From positions 1-28,929 of the forward strand of contig CAYYMX010000009.1 of the NCBI GenBank assembly GCA_964473045.1: a stretch of 28,929 nucleotides of DNA. Reading direction: 5' to 3'. The notes under the pieces were generated by a model. It searched no databases. It was not told where the DNA came from and was given only the letters and a program-made list of their open reading frames with translations. This document shows positions 16,773 through 24,433 of the stretch, one piece after another (within the stretch, counting starts at the first letter, position 1; every line of letters starts with the position of its first letter). A program made the position numbers and the translations under genes. This stretch comes from CAYYMX01 sp964473045 (GTDB lineage: Bacteria > Pseudomonadota > Alphaproteobacteria > Methylaequorales > Methylaequoraceae).

Positions 16773-17393
16773 TTAATTGTTTTTGAGCCGTCTATTTTCT
16801 TTGAAATGGTCAGAAACGAAAAATACCAAAGTTTTTCTGGATCCATTCACAACTTTGGTTACTTCGTGTGGGTATAAACAATTACTTACAATCAAGCTAA
16901 ATCTATCAGATTTATAATCCAAAAATTTTTTATTACTTTCTGGCCTGTAAACTCTATACAAACCACCATCATATTTACTTCCAAATTGAATTACACAAGC
17001 AGCTAAGTAATCAGGATTGCTGTCTATATCAAGGTGGTAACCAATAAAGCAGTTTTTATTAATTTCATTAAACTGAACTCTTCTGATATATAATTCTTTT
17101 TTTGTATTTAAAATTTTTTTAATATACGAAATGATATTTTGTTGATCTAAAATATTCATTACAGTTTTCGAAAATTTCTTATTCACAACTTTTGGTTTTT
17201 TAACATCAGTTTGAAATCGTCCTACTGTTAAGTAATTAGGCTCACCAGCATCGCCTATTTCAACAAATTCTTTTGGTACTTTCTCACACATTTCTTCAAG
17301 TTCATTTAACTCTTTATTAGAAAACGGAACATCCTTATGTTCTATATAACAAGATCCATTTTTTTTGTATAAATGACTAAGGCCTGTGCTCAT
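16773..17393 (-). CDS. 2-oxoglutarate/Fe(II) dioxygenase
   Basis: A 206-aa protein of the 2OG-Fe(II) dioxygenase superfamily, prolyl-hydroxylase-like size. The iron triad is visible as His120 and Asp122 (GYHLDID) and His176 (LYPHEV), and Arg186 (GSRKTLVFF) should bind 2-oxoglutarate. A double-stranded beta helix is suggested by the strands between them (AACVIQFGSKYDGGLYRVY). There is no signal peptide. The substrate is unknown; in this context it may hydroxylate an amino acid, acyl group or sugar of the surface glycan. It is the first gene of a leftward unit with the luciferase-like monooxygenase, and its upstream region contains a perfect FNR-type box about 62-75 bp before the start. Confidence 0.85.
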   Translation of the reverse strand: MSTGLSHLYKKNGSCYIEHKDVPFSNKELNELEEMCEKVPKEFVEIGDAGEPNYLTVGRFQTDVKKPKVVNKKFSKTVMNILDQQNIISYIKKILNTKKELYIRRVQFNEINKNCFIGYHLDIDSNPDYLAACVIQFGSKYDGGLYRVYRPESNKKFLDYKSDRFSLIVSNCLYPHEVTKVVNGSRKTLVFFVSDHFKENRRLKNN

Positions 17394-17438
17394 AAAAAGT
17401 ATCTTAAAACATAGAATATGAATATAAAAGTAAAATTT

Positions 17439-17455
17439 AATTAATTCAATTAATT
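17439..17455. repeat. Perfect 17-nt palindrome next to FNR-type box
   Basis: AATTAATT (17439-17446), one central C, then AATTAATT (17448-17455): a perfect inverted repeat with 8-bp arms in the divergent intergenic region. It abuts the FNR-type box, sharing one base. It may be a second operator or simply AT-rich simple sequence. Confidence 0.35.
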
Positions 17456-17468
17456 TGATTTACATCAA
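17455..17468. promoter_or_regulatory. FNR/FixK-type binding site (TTGAT-N4-ATCAA)
   Basis: TTGAT TTAC ATCAA is a perfect match to the palindromic consensus bound by FNR/Anr/FixK regulators, and symmetry extends one more base on each side (TTTGAT...ATCAAA). It lies in the 227-bp gap between the leftward 2OG dioxygenase (start 62 bp away) and the rightward DUF4910 gene (start 153 bp away). The leftward unit codes for two O2-consuming enzymes, which makes oxygen-responsive control plausible. Assuming about 35% each A and T, one such site is expected by chance in roughly 200 kb, so its intergenic position is notable but not proof. Confidence 0.5.
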
Positions 17469-17620
17469 AAAGTAGAAAATTTACAAAAAATATAAACAAG
17501 ATTTTTCTTGAAAAACAATTAGTTTTAAAATTTAACTGAAATTTTAATACCTATTGAAAAAACGTGAAGTTTATAATAATGGTAATGATCTAAATTAAAT
17601 TTTAATGGTAGAATAATCAT

Positions 17621-18922
17621 ATGTTATGTATAAATCCTCAACTTTCAAATGGTAAAAACATGTTTGATTTAGTAAAGAAACTGTTTCCAATTCATAGATG
17701 TTTGGTTGGACCTGGTTTTACAAAATCATTAGATATTCTAAAAAATGAACTTAATATGGAAGTTTTAAAATTTAAGTCTGGTTCAAAACTTTTTGATTGG
17801 ATTGTTCCAAAAGGATTTAAAGTAAATGATGTTTATATAATGGATAGCAAAGGAAAAAAGTATCTTAATTTTTCTGAAAATCACTACCATGTATGGTCAC
17901 ATAGTTCTAGTTTTTTTGGAAAAATGAACAAAGCTGAATTAAAAAAAAAGATTAATATACATCCAAAATTAAAAAATGCAATTCCTCTAAAACCTACTTA
18001 CCACAGAAATAAGTGGGGTTTATGTGCTTCACAAAATCAATTAGAAGATTTGCCTAATGATGAGTTTGAAATAAATATTGATGTTAAAAAAGTGGATTAT
18101 AATTTAGAAATTGGTTTATTGAAATTAAAAGGGAAAGGGAAAAAAACAATTTTAATTAGTTCATATTTGTGTCATCCTCATGGTGCAAATGATAATTTAT
18201 CTGGGGTTGCTGTAGCAGTAGAGTTATTCAAGTTGCTAAAAAAATGTAAAAACCTGGAATACAATTATATTTTAGCTATTTGGCCTGAAACCCTTGGAGC
18301 AATAGGTTTTATAAAAAAATACCAAAAAAAACTAAAAGATATAGTTGGTGGTTTTTCATGTATGATCGTTGGTGACTCTTCGCCTTTTCTGTATAAAAGG
18401 TCTATTCATGGCAATTCTTTAATTGATAGATCATTTGATCACGCACTTAAATATAGTAAAAAAAAATATAAAGTATCCGATTATTTTTCAGAAGGTTCCT
18501 GTGAAAGACAATTTAATTCACCAGGTTTTAGAGTTCCTTATGGAATGTTCTCCCGCGGGTTTACTAAATTTCCTGAATATCATTCCTCACTTGATAATCC
18601 TAATATTATTAAAACAACAAATCTTTTAGAATCATTAAAGATTTGTTGTTCTGTTATTGAAATTCTTGAAAGAAATTTCATTTATAAACCTAATTTTAAA
18701 TGTGAGCCCTTTTTATCTAAATATGGAATTTACCCATATGATTTAGGTGCGGGAGAAGGTAAGCCTGGGAATAGAGAAGCATTTACTTATTATGAGATTG
18801 CAAATTTTATTGACAAAGAAACTGATTTATTGTCAATTGCTGAAAGGTTAAATATTCCAATAAAAAAATTTGATAGAGCAATTAAAGATTACAAAAAAGT
18901 TGGTTTAATCAAAAAAATATGA
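17621..18922 (+). CDS. DUF4910/DUF2172 aminopeptidase-like protein
   Basis: A 433-aa protein of the DUF4910 (aminopeptidase-like, zinc-peptidase M28-related) family, common in polysaccharide loci. LVKKLFPIHRCLVGPGF is the typical opening, FDWIVPK and NFSENHYHVW follow, then the metal-site residues His185 and Asp191 (CHPHGANDNLSG), Glu223 (WPETLGA), Asp252 (GDSS) and His321 (PEYHSSLDN), all intact. The last 60-70 residues form the winged-helix tail of the family. The start could also be Met14 (17660), which fits the family N-terminus better. It overlaps the AAC(3) gene by 4 bp. The biochemical role of the family is unproven; an amidase or peptidase that removes a protecting acyl group is one option here. 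Confidence 0.85.
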   Translation: MLCINPQLSNGKNMFDLVKKLFPIHRCLVGPGFTKSLDILKNELNMEVLKFKSGSKLFDWIVPKGFKVNDVYIMDSKGKKYLNFSENHYHVWSHSSSFFGKMNKAELKKKINIHPKLKNAIPLKPTYHRNKWGLCASQNQLEDLPNDEFEINIDVKKVDYNLEIGLLKLKGKGKKTILISSYLCHPHGANDNLSGVAVAVELFKLLKKCKNLEYNYILAIWPETLGAIGFIKKYQKKLKDIVGGFSCMIVGDSSPFLYKRSIHGNSLIDRSFDHALKYSKKKYKVSDYFSEGSCERQFNSPGFRVPYGMFSRGFTKFPEYHSSLDNPNIIKTTNLLESLKICCSVIEILERNFIYKPNFKCEPFLSKYGIYPYDLGAGEGKPGNREAFTYYEIANFIDKETDLLSIAERLNIPIKKFDRAIKDYKKVGLIKKI

Positions 18923-19671
18923 ATTTTAAATCACTAAAAGATTGTCTCAATTTTAATAATATAGATAAATTTAGTTTTGTAATAATTTTTTCAGACTTTT
19001 TTAATGCTATGTTAAAAAATAAATCATCTGCAATTCAATTTAGCAATGAATTGAAGGAGAATATAAAATACTACAGTAGATTTCAAACAATTTTGATACC
19101 CACTTTTAATCTAGATTTTTATAATACATTAAAAACAGGAAACAGTTCAGAATATATTACAACAGGCTATTTAAACAAGTTTTTACTTCAAAAAATTAAA
19201 TTTTCTAGAACAAATAGTCCAATAGGTAATTTTTCGGTTTTCGGAAAAGAAAAAAAAAAAATTCTCAAATTAAAACAGAAATCTTTGTTTGGTTATGATT
19301 CTGTGATTAGATTTTTATCTATTAACAAGACATTAGGAATAGGTGTTGGCATTGATCCAGAAAACTTTGGTTGGACTACCAATCACGTCTGTGAGGAAGA
19401 AATGAATGTGCCATATAGATTTTATAAAAAATTTGTTGGTATAAATTGTGAAACGAATCAAAAGGTTGAAGAAAAAGTTTTTGTTAGAAATTTAGAGATG
19501 AAATATGTTGGTGACGAAACTGTAATTCCAAAGGAATTAATTAGAAAAAAAAAAATTCTAAAACTTAACTACAAGGGCATAAATCTATGTTTTACTAACT
19601 TGAACGACCATTATAAAGAGGGTATAAGGATACTAAAAAAAAATTTATATGGTTTAGCCAAAAAATGCTAG
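18919..19671 (+). CDS. AAC(3)-family N-acyltransferase
   Basis: A 250-aa protein resembling aminoglycoside 3-N-acetyltransferases of the AAC(3)/YokD family. It shows ILIPTFNLDF (PTF at 61-63), RTNSPIGNFSVFG (97-109; SPxxxFxxxG), FGYDSVI (124-130), GVGIDPENFGWTTNHVCEEEMNVPYR (His156, Glu160). In glycan clusters these enzymes acylate a sugar amine and are not resistance genes. It overlaps DUF4910 by 4 bp and the ACP by 7 bp, so the acyl donor may be the ACP thioester instead of acetyl-CoA; that is inference. The N-terminus is divergent (the usual LLVHSS is IIFSDF), and a 12-A tract at 19250-19261 is a possible slippage site. Confidence 0.78.
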   Translation: MNFKSLKDCLNFNNIDKFSFVIIFSDFFNAMLKNKSSAIQFSNELKENIKYYSRFQTILIPTFNLDFYNTLKTGNSSEYITTGYLNKFLLQKIKFSRTNSPIGNFSVFGKEKKKILKLKQKSLFGYDSVIRFLSINKTLGIGVGIDPENFGWTTNHVCEEEMNVPYRFYKKFVGINCETNQKVEEKVFVRNLEMKYVGDETVIPKELIRKKKILKLNYKGINLCFTNLNDHYKEGIRILKKNLYGLAKKC

Positions 19672-19895
19672 AAAAAGAAGTCCTAAATATTATTAAAAAA
19701 ATTAAAAATGTTAAAAATTTAAAAAAGGTAGATAATAAGGTTGATATGCTCAAAACTGGCTTTTTGGATTCATTAGAAATGATACATTTCATTATGGAGT
19801 TAGAGAAAAAATATGAATTTAAATATGACAACTTTGAAGAAAAATTTGAAATTATTTCCATTGAAAATATTTTGGATTTTTTAAGTGAAAAATAA
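19665..19895 (+). CDS. Acyl carrier protein
   Basis: A 76-aa carrier protein of the PP-binding family. Ser36 in TGFLDSLEMIHFIMELE is the 4'-phosphopantetheine attachment site; the G-x-x-D-S-L-E pattern resembles DltC-like and pathway-specific carriers more than fatty-acid AcpP (GADSLDTVE). It is short and acidic-basic mixed, with more lysine than usual. It overlaps both the AAC(3) gene (7 bp) and the ligase (11 bp), so ligase, carrier and transferase should be made together. It probably carries the acyl or aminoacyl group to be put on a sugar amine. No phosphopantetheinyl transferase is seen in the window. Confidence 0.9.
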   Translation: MLEKEVLNIIKKIKNVKNLKKVDNKVDMLKTGFLDSLEMIHFIMELEKKYEFKYDNFEEKFEIISIENILDFLSEK

Positions 19896-21321
19896 TCAGA
19901 TTAAAAAAAAATTTGTAAAAAAAATTAAAACTAATTTATTAAGTGAGAATTTTTTTTTTCTTAATGAATCATTCAGATATTCTGATCTACTTGGGTATTT
20001 AAATGTGTTAGATGAAAACTTAAAAGGCAAAAAATTTGAAGAGCTGGTGATTATATGTGATCGATCTTTATTAATATATATTTCACATATTTATGCTTTT
20101 TTATCTGATAGAATTTGGGTTCCCATCTCAGCAAAAACTAAAGAAAATGAAATTTTAGAAATCATAGATCAATTAAACCATCCTCTAGTTTTATATTTAG
20201 AATCTATAAATTTTAAAACTATAAAAAAAAAATATAATTGTATAAATTTAGATAATATTAATTTTGTTGACTCTGTCAAAAAAGATTTATCCTTTGTCAA
20301 ACTTAGAGAAGATATTAAGGCAATCTTTTTTACTTCTGGGAGTACGGGGAAACCAAAGGGTGTTAAGCTAAGTTTGATTAATATTTTGTTTAATTTGATA
20401 AATATGGAAAAAATTATTAACGCAAAATGTAATGATAAATTTGTTGACTTTCATGAGGTTTCTTTTGTTATATCAGTACCAATTCTAGTTTATTGTTTGT
20501 ATTGTGGTTCTTCAATAGTAGTTGGCAATAATACCGACTTGTTGAATTTAAAAAGGTTATATTCCAAGTATAAGTTTACAATTTTAATTACAGTTCCAAC
20601 TCTTTTAAAAGTTATTAACAAATCTAATTATACACCTAAAATGGCACTTTCAACATTAGTTACTTGTGGAGAACCAATTTCAAAAAATCTAGTTTTTGAT
20701 TTAAATAAAAAGCATTCAGTTAAAAATTTTTTTAATTTTTACGGCTCAACCGAAGTGGCACCATGGATTTTATTTGCTGATTTAAAAGCATGTTTGCATA
20801 GTAATTTGTTTGAGGATGAATATGCTCCAGCAGGGAAAAAAATGGACTTTATTAAACTTACAATTCATAAAAATTCTAAAACTTTAATTGCTACTGGTCC
20901 ACAAGTATCATCAGGATATCTTAATCAAAAATCAAAAAAGTTTAGGAAGATTGGTAACTATTATAGTTACGACTCTGGAGATATTTTTGTTAAAAAAAAA
21001 TCATACTATTTTTGTAAGGGAAGAGTCGATCATGAATTTAAAAGACATGGTATTAGAATGAACTTGCTGAATCTTGAATATACGTATAAAAAATTGTTAA
21101 AAATTGAAAATCTATATATTGTTTTTCTTAAAGAAAAAAACAAATTATTTTTAATTACAGAGAAGAAAATTAATAAAAATCTTGAAAAGATAATTTTAGA
21201 AAAATTATCAAAAAACAAACATCCTGACCAACTAATTGCGTTAAGCTCTATGTCAAAAACGTCATCTGGAAAAATTTCCCGCAAGAAACTTGAGGAAATA
21301 TGTGCAAAGAAAATTTATTGA
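19885..21321 (+). CDS. Adenylate-forming acyl/amino acid-ACP ligase
   Basis: AMP-binding enzyme of 478 aa, DltA-like size. Core motifs are intact: A3 TSGSTGKPKGV (150-160), A5 FYGSTE (285-290), A7 YDSGD (362-366), A8 GRVDHEFKRHGIR (379-391) and A10 with Lys463 (TSSGKI). The enzyme should adenylate a carboxylic acid and load it on the adjacent ACP. The start is GTG at 19885, inside the ACP 3' end. In the A4-like region, HEVSF (190-194) lies where amino-acid-specific domains keep FDxS, so a Glu may replace the Asp that binds the alpha-amine; the substrate may be an unusual amino acid or a hydroxy acid. The 3' end overlaps the convergent aminotransferase by 7 bp. Confidence 0.92.
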   Translation: MKNNQIKKKFVKKIKTNLLSENFFFLNESFRYSDLLGYLNVLDENLKGKKFEELVIICDRSLLIYISHIYAFLSDRIWVPISAKTKENEILEIIDQLNHPLVLYLESINFKTIKKKYNCINLDNINFVDSVKKDLSFVKLREDIKAIFFTSGSTGKPKGVKLSLINILFNLINMEKIINAKCNDKFVDFHEVSFVISVPILVYCLYCGSSIVVGNNTDLLNLKRLYSKYKFTILITVPTLLKVINKSNYTPKMALSTLVTCGEPISKNLVFDLNKKHSVKNFFNFYGSTEVAPWILFADLKACLHSNLFEDEYAPAGKKMDFIKLTIHKNSKTLIATGPQVSSGYLNQKSKKFRKIGNYYSYDSGDIFVKKKSYYFCKGRVDHEFKRHGIRMNLLNLEYTYKKLLKIENLYIVFLKEKNKLFLITEKKINKNLEKIILEKLSKNKHPDQLIALSSMSKTSSGKISRKKLEEICAKKIY

Positions 21322-22169
21322 TTAGCTTTCAGTTTTTTAAACTCTTTCTTTAAGGTTTTGATGATAAGATTTTTGTTAAATTTTTTTTCTTCTAATCTTC
21401 CAACCATTATTATTTCTGTAGCAGTTCCAGTTACAAAAATTTCATCTGCACTTTTTAAATGACTTAATTTGAAATCTCCTTGTACAAGCTTGATTTTTTT
21501 TTTCTTCAAGATATTAATAACTATTTGTCTGGTTATTCCATTTAAAATGGAATGTAATTTAGAGGTGTAAACAATATTTTTTTTTGCCCAGAATATATTG
21601 CATGCCGTTGTCTCAGCAATATTATTATTTGAATCTAACATTAACGAATCATCAAATCCCTTTTCATCTGCTATAATTTTTTCAATTGTACTTGCCTGAT
21701 ATGACCCGGATGACTTTGCTTCAATCGGATAATGTGAATTATTTGATTTTTTATATTTTGCTACACAAAGTGATATTTTTTCTCTATGAAATAATAATTT
21801 CCATTTCCAAATAGCAATAAGGATTTGCGATTTACAATTCCTAGTATCTGGGGACATTGAATTTGAGTCTCTAAAAACAATGGGCCTTATATATCCATCA
21901 CTAATGCCATTGATTTTTATAAGTTTTATGATTTTTTTTTTTAAATTTTCTTTAGTTAGGTTTAATTTTAGTTTCATTAAATGACATGAATTAATCAATC
22001 TATCTAGATGTTCGTTTAAATAAAAAGGTTTTTTGGAGTAAACTCTTATACCTTCAAAAACAGCTCCACCAAAATGCAAAGAATGATTAAGTATATGAAC
22101 ATTCGCAACCTTGGAATCTACAAATTTGTTATTTAAAAAAAATGTTCCTTTTACTTTTGAAAAGTCCAT
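21315..22169 (-). CDS. Class IV PLP aminotransferase, BCAT/IlvE-like
   Basis: Fold-type IV PLP enzyme of 284 aa (branched-chain aminotransferase, D-amino acid transaminase and ADC lyase superfamily). It has LHFGGAVFEGIRVY at 31-44, the PLP lysine Lys152 (EAKSSGSY), Glu186 (IAETTACNIF), and TGTATEI near the C-terminus. These fit an IlvE-type aminotransferase, but the active-site loop SSGSYQASTIEKIIADEKG differs from housekeeping IlvE (GGNY..S). Last gene of a leftward five-gene unit, 6 bp after the unassigned gene. I infer that it makes or consumes the amino acid loaded by the facing ligase. Ordinary branched-chain amino acid metabolism is less likely given the neighbours but possible. Confidence 0.87.
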   Translation of the reverse strand: MDFSKVKGTFFLNNKFVDSKVANVHILNHSLHFGGAVFEGIRVYSKKPFYLNEHLDRLINSCHLMKLKLNLTKENLKKKIIKLIKINGISDGYIRPIVFRDSNSMSPDTRNCKSQILIAIWKWKLLFHREKISLCVAKYKKSNNSHYPIEAKSSGSYQASTIEKIIADEKGFDDSLMLDSNNNIAETTACNIFWAKKNIVYTSKLHSILNGITRQIVINILKKKKIKLVQGDFKLSHLKSADEIFVTGTATEIIMVGRLEEKKFNKNLIIKTLKKEFKKLKANQ

Positions 22170-22175
22170 AATTTC

Positions 22176-23360
22176 TTAATAAACCTTTTGCAAATATGCT
22201 AATCCAATGGGTTTATTGAAATTATAAAATAATTTCATTTTTGGATGATCAGCAGCAATTATTAAAGGGTTTGAAAATTTTTTTAAAATAATATCTGTCA
22301 TAGATGCATACTCTGCGCCTTGTTCCAAAAGTACATTCAAATAAAACCCATTTGTTTTTTTTGGGAACCAGTTAAGGTAAAGGTTTTTTCTAGCATTAAG
22401 TATTTCAATTACTTTTTTTTTAAAAGATAAATCTTTTTTGAATTTTAAATTTATTTTTTTTCGGTTTTGGTTCATCAAAAAATTCCAATCTTTTAAATTT
22501 GATAAATCATTAACAAAAAGGCCTACTTTATTAAAAATTTTTTTTCTCTTCAATGTGTTGACACTTTTAGATAATTTCTCTAGAAACAATTCTTGATTAA
22601 TCTTTAGGCGTTTGCAATTCATTTTTGAAAATGATTCAAAGTCACCATAAAAAGCATCATGGGTGAAGTTGATATTGTTTTTTTCTAAAAAAGCGTAAAT
22701 ATTTTTGATTTCATCTAAAATCCTTTGACCAGGCAAACCTATGCCAGTGTTTAGTGCATTGAATGTGAACGAAAATATATTTTCCCCAATTTTTTTATAT
22801 TCATAGTCTGGGCAAATTGGTGAAATAATTTGCACTTCACCTTTATTAATAACCTCAAAAAAAATTTTCTTTTCCTTTTTTTCAAAACTATGAAAATTTG
22901 AGGTTATTTTTTTTGAAAATAAATAGTTTTTAGAGTTGATAATCCTTTTAATGTAACTAGCATTTAAGCATATTGAAAGTAGTGATGGGTTGTAACCAAG
23001 AAATCTAGTAAAACAAGTATATACCACATTTGATTTACATTTTGATTTTGCTGATACGTTCTCTTTTTTTTTCGAAACCAAGTCAAAGTTTATAATTTTG
23101 TAGTGATCTTGCAAGATTTTCCAAAAAGTAAAATATCTTGGTTTTATTTTGTTGGATTCACTTTTTAATTTTTTGTCATAAATGTGATAGAATTCTTTAA
23201 GACTAGTTATTTTTTTTTTTAAGTTTGTTATCTTTAATTTTTTAAAATCAATATTCTCGTTCTTAATAATCATATTAAGAATTTTTTTTGATGTTAATTT
23301 GTTTATCTGAAATATATCATCATTATTATTTTTAATTCCTGATTTTAACTTCATTGGCAA
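22176..23360 (-). CDS. Unassigned protein with CPDY and DHPKM motifs
   Basis: A 394-aa protein I cannot assign. The N-terminal 110 residues are very lysine-rich and probably helical. The central part has NVVYTCFTRFLGYN (111-124), then PICPDYEY (181-188), FNALNTGIGLPGQRILDEI (200-218) and THDAFYGDFE (233-242). The C-terminus has LLEQGAEYASMTDIIL (344-359), AADHPKM (369-375) and YLQKVY. The density of Cys, Asp, His, Tyr and Gly in these blocks looks like an enzyme active site and not a structural protein. There is no signal peptide or membrane segment. It overlaps the luciferase-like monooxygenase gene by 29 bp and precedes the BCAT-like gene by 6 bp, so it should share their pathway. An A11 run (23210-23220) lies in the coding strand. 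Confidence 0.75.
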   Translation of the reverse strand: MPMKLKSGIKNNNDDIFQINKLTSKKILNMIIKNENIDFKKLKITNLKKKITSLKEFYHIYDKKLKSESNKIKPRYFTFWKILQDHYKIINFDLVSKKKENVSAKSKCKSNVVYTCFTRFLGYNPSLLSICLNASYIKRIINSKNYLFSKKITSNFHSFEKKEKKIFFEVINKGEVQIISPICPDYEYKKIGENIFSFTFNALNTGIGLPGQRILDEIKNIYAFLEKNNINFTHDAFYGDFESFSKMNCKRLKINQELFLEKLSKSVNTLKRKKIFNKVGLFVNDLSNLKDWNFLMNQNRKKINLKFKKDLSFKKKVIEILNARKNLYLNWFPKKTNGFYLNVLLEQGAEYASMTDIILKKFSNPLIIAADHPKMKLFYNFNKPIGLAYLQKVY

Positions 23361-24381
23361 AAAGATTTAAGGAGTTCTTATAAATTTTATTTTTTGTTCT
23401 TGGAATAGCTGTGTATATGATCGAACCAAATTCGCCAATATTATCTTTGAGTTCATGAATTTTTTCAGATACAATTTCTGGAGTTCCACGTATAACTAAT
23501 TTTTTTGCAATTTCACGAACATCCGATATGCCTAAACCAAATATATCAGCTTTGCCAAGCGATTCAGTCTTTTTTTTTATCACATTGATCATGTAAAGAA
23601 AAGGAGAATTTTCTTCAAGCAGATACTTATCCGCATCTCTTTCTTTTTCTGTGATAAAGAGAAATCTGGCTATCCGAATTTTATTTTTTATTTTACTTTT
23701 ATTTATTTTAGAACCGTTAATATAATTTTTTATATGTTCTTTTAGAATATTTTCACTGCAGAAATTGGAACTTATAAAAGACCAATTATTTTGAATGCAA
23801 GTTTTTAAACTATATGAGTTTTTAGCTAAAATTGGTAAAATTATTTCAAGATTATTTCTTTTGTTATAAAGACCATCAAAATAACCTAACAAATGCTCTT
23901 TTGAACCTTTTTTCTTTGAGGAAATATTAAAATTTTTAGATTTGATATCAAGTAGGTTATTTGAGTGTAAAATTTTTTGTACAATTTCTATAATCTCAAT
24001 CATGAGATCATAATTTTCCTTACCAAGCTTTTCAGTTAATTCTAAATCGCATTGATTAGAGCCACAACCAATTCCTAACAAGAGTCTTCCTGACGATAGA
24101 TTGTCAATTGTAGAGATTAAACAAGATAAAACAGCAGGGTGATGAAAAACAATATTAGCAGTCATTGAACCCAAGTTTATTCTCTTTGTAATCCTTGAAA
24201 GAGATGAAATAAGAGTGAGTGAAGAAGAGACTTTTTCATACTTGTCTGCCATATGTTCACCAAAAAATGCCTCATCAATATTATTTGAATCACAAAAAAC
24301 TGTGTCTTCAATTACGGCGTCTAGAACCTGTTTATAGGTGCTTTTTGGATTGTTGATAGGTATAAAAAAAATGCCTTTCAT
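23332..24381 (-). CDS. Luciferase-like FMN monooxygenase (second, distinct)
   Basis: LLM-family flavin enzyme, 349 aa. It has FFGEHMAD (39-46), the strand RINLGSMTANIVFHHPAVLS, LISTIDNLSSGRLLLGIGCGSN and, near the C-terminus, IRGTPEIVSEKI, all typical of luciferase-like or F420/FMN oxidoreductases. It belongs to a different branch from the 15644 gene: EHM plus HHP resembles the luciferase/LuxA-like monooxygenases and not SsuD/RutA. It overlaps the unassigned gene by 29 bp. BtrO, an enzyme of this family, hydroxylates an ACP-bound acyl chain in butirosin biosynthesis, which gives precedent for action on the facing ACP; that parallel is my inference. Confidence 0.87.
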   Translation of the reverse strand: MKGIFFIPINNPKSTYKQVLDAVIEDTVFCDSNNIDEAFFGEHMADKYEKVSSSLTLISSLSRITKRINLGSMTANIVFHHPAVLSCLISTIDNLSSGRLLLGIGCGSNQCDLELTEKLGKENYDLMIEIIEIVQKILHSNNLLDIKSKNFNISSKKKGSKEHLLGYFDGLYNKRNNLEIILPILAKNSYSLKTCIQNNWSFISSNFCSENILKEHIKNYINGSKINKSKIKNKIRIARFLFITEKERDADKYLLEENSPFLYMINVIKKKTESLGKADIFGLGISDVREIAKKLVIRGTPEIVSEKIHELKDNIGEFGSIIYTAIPRTKNKIYKNSLNLFANEVKIRN

Positions 24382-24433
24382 GTGAAGATATTATATCAAA
24401 TACTAGAAATTAACAATTTTTGTTTTTTAACAA

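Noticed and set aside
18919..19671. Aminoglycoside resistance gene
   Set aside because: Although of the AAC(3) family, its place between DUF4910 and ACP genes in a glycan locus argues for a biosynthetic N-acyltransferase.
21315..22169. Housekeeping IlvE
   Set aside because: Family motifs fit, but the changed cofactor loop and the biosynthetic neighbours argue for a pathway-specific aminotransferase.
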